64,000 nucleotides of DNA, from contig JAWHQI010000272.1 in NCBI GenBank assembly GCA_033032865.1, positions 2,542,001 through 2,606,000 of the forward strand, written 5' to 3'. Both the position numbers and the translations under genes were made by a program. This stretch comes from Dactylorhiza incarnata (taxonomy: Eukaryota > Streptophyta > Magnoliopsida > Asparagales > Orchidaceae). Within the stretch, counting starts at the first letter, position 1; each line of letters begins with the position of its first letter. Below, piece by piece: positions 62,526 through 64,000 of the stretch. The notes below the pieces were generated by a model, which searched no databases, had not been told where the DNA came from, and saw nothing but the letters and a program-made list of their open reading frames with translations.

Positions 62526-64000
62526 GGATTAACTTAATCCTATCGTGAGTTAGTTGTGATCCTCACATTGGGATGCTTTTTGTTATTAAACTTTTACCTC
62601 TTTTAAAATTTTCAATGGAAATAGGGTGTTCAAAGAGTAGTGTAGGTAGACCTAAACCTCCAAATGAAATATTTAATGAAACTGATCGAGGCACATACTA
62701 CCAGTATGAGAGATGCATGCCATGCGTTGATTGAGCTGTTCATCTGCGGTCCATAACATTAAATCCATTATACATTTAGGGGACACACCTCGCCATGCAC
62801 TTGAAAAAACCGTAACCCTAATCTTAGGCACCCTGAGCCTGTACACCTTGACCTTAAACTCCGTAGCCAACCCCGTTGGGATACTGGAGTCAAGTTAGAC
62901 GTATGCGATTTAGAGGGACGTCTAGAACCAAAGGGATTCTTGGAGTGATGCGTCCGTATGGAATGCTTCATTTGTTGGAATCATATATCTCTGAATAGGC
63001 AAGTCGAATGTGCGATATATAGACTTAAGGGACCTACATTAATTTGGAGGAATCAACTCGAACGTATGTGATTCAAATTAGGGATGACTCCCATCACTAC
63101 CTGGGTTGAATTGAAAATCCTGCTACACAAGCGGTACATTTCCCTTGAGTACCTCAGACCCTATATCATAGAGTAGTGTTCTTGCCAAAGTGACATCCGG
63201 TCTTATGTTTACTAATAGGCCTCCATCTAGCACTACCACTATCCCTACTTCTAGGATCATAAATTCTCCTCATCCTACATCCCTACTGGTACCCGACTCC
63301 ACTTGTCTCCATGATATCACTCACTTTAGTCCCAGCTCTGTGAAGAATAGTATGATAGAGACGTGCTTATTTTATTTGACGCAAATTTGATCTCGATATT
63401 TTTACACTCCTATGCTAGTTCAACTTATTTCTGAGTTTGCCATCATTATGCCCGGAGACCACTTTCCCCTAAGACTAAATACGCCAAATTACATCAATTT
63501 TATATTTTGTGACCAAACCCCTATTGCACTCTACTATCCTCTACGCATCGATGAGCACAATGAGTTTCATTGTCCCATTAGCTATAGGTCTAGGCAAGTT
63601 CGTGTTATGAGGTTAGAAGGGACCCTAAAAACTTCTACGCCGCATCGGGATGCATGCTTTAAGAGTTTTGTTTGGAAAGTCCAATGGGGTAGATTTTAGG
63701 TCAATTTTAAATTTTGTGGCACTTGTCAGACTCTATTGAGCAAGAAATTGAGATAGTTCATCCATGTTTATTAGACCATGTAGGTGTCTAGGAAGCGAAC
63801 ATCTGGACACATGATTTGATGATTCTATAAGTCGATCACGCTTATCCTATGCCCTATCTCTTTGACCTTTACTCCCTTCCACTATAATGTAAATATATTT
63901 GATCATGTAAATATAATGCATAAAATTATGACCGGCATTTCGAGAGCATCTTCGGAAAATATATAATTCCATGGTTGATTTTTATCACCGGATGTTATAT
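62526..64000 (+). mobile_element. Unidentified LTR element, 5' interior (copy 2)
   Basis: Downstream of the primer site, broken + strand frames include WVELKILLHKRYISLEYLRP (63097-63160). This resembles the W..LK..L...Y.P.YL signature of gypsy gag. The ORF 63412-63699 then reads INFIFCDQTPIALYYPLRID, EHNEFHCPISYRSRQVRVMR and TPHRDACFKSFVWKVQWGRF. The last block matches the minus-strand copy at 48466-48642 (INFVFGD, ALHYPL, D.HNE, MR, TPHRD). The same order of a tRNA-Met site, the K.L..Y..L..Y block and this ORF in both copies shows one element family. The ORF function is unknown. Confidence 0.5.

Noticed and set aside
1..64000. CRISPR array
   Set aside because: Tandem arrays here have no unique spacers and the DNA is plant nuclear.

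Overview
The window is nuclear DNA of a flowering plant. It is dominated by retrotransposons and DNA transposons nested in one another. Evidence includes Sirevirus-type Ty1/copia gag-pol, Ty3/gypsy elements (one with a chromodomain), RTE-type LINEs, Tourist/PIF-like and hAT-like non-autonomous elements, a plastid rRNA insertion, and one spliced host gene with a chloroplast transit peptide. The exact species cannot be named from the sequence.

The only host gene recognised is on the + strand. It is a chloroplast-type GrpE co-chaperone: exon 1 is 20673-20909, exon 2 is 56269-56800, and the last exon or exons lie beyond the right edge. The exons join in phase 0 across an apparent 35.4-kb first intron, and almost everything from 21.5 to 55.9 kb lies inside it. 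Exon 2 carries two single-base deletions, so the copy is either a recent pseudogene or has assembly errors.

Layout. 1-11648: a minus-strand Sirevirus (gag, protease, integrase, RT, RNase H, one LTR at 10457-11648); its 3' part is split by a 4.45-kb solo LTR (676-5129, target duplication GTTAG). 11649-17600: minus-strand remnants of a plant gypsy-type additional ORF, split by a rearranged chromovirus (13652-16448, target duplication ATAAT). 17.8-20.4 kb: minisatellites and a Tourist-like element (18904-19735) that contains a 19-bp repeat array. 20.5-20.9 kb: GrpE exon 1. 21.5-24.5 kb: a decayed small-LTR gypsy element and an RTE LINE. 25723-26820: hAT-like element. 27385-27678: plastid 23S fragment. 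28.6-47.9 kb: a second, badly decayed Sirevirus that hosts a LINE (34401-35366), a PIF-like element (31723-33143), a hAT-like element (35648-36185) and a complete-length but broken gypsy element (36248-47684). That gypsy element itself hosts a Sirevirus solo LTR (37740-39397) and another solo LTR (44399-46998). 48-56 kb: a minus-strand LTR element of unknown type, a PIF-like element, a second hAT-like copy and low-information DNA. 56.3-56.8 kb: GrpE exon 2. 57.2-64 kb: a TIR element, a small-LTR gypsy element (58182-61971) and the 5' end of a further LTR element that runs off the window.

Most insertions were dated relative to each other by matching target-site duplications on both sides. No mobile element here has an intact set of genes. 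Stop codons, frameshifts and lost catalytic residues are noted per entry. No CRISPR array, tRNA gene or intact rRNA gene was seen.
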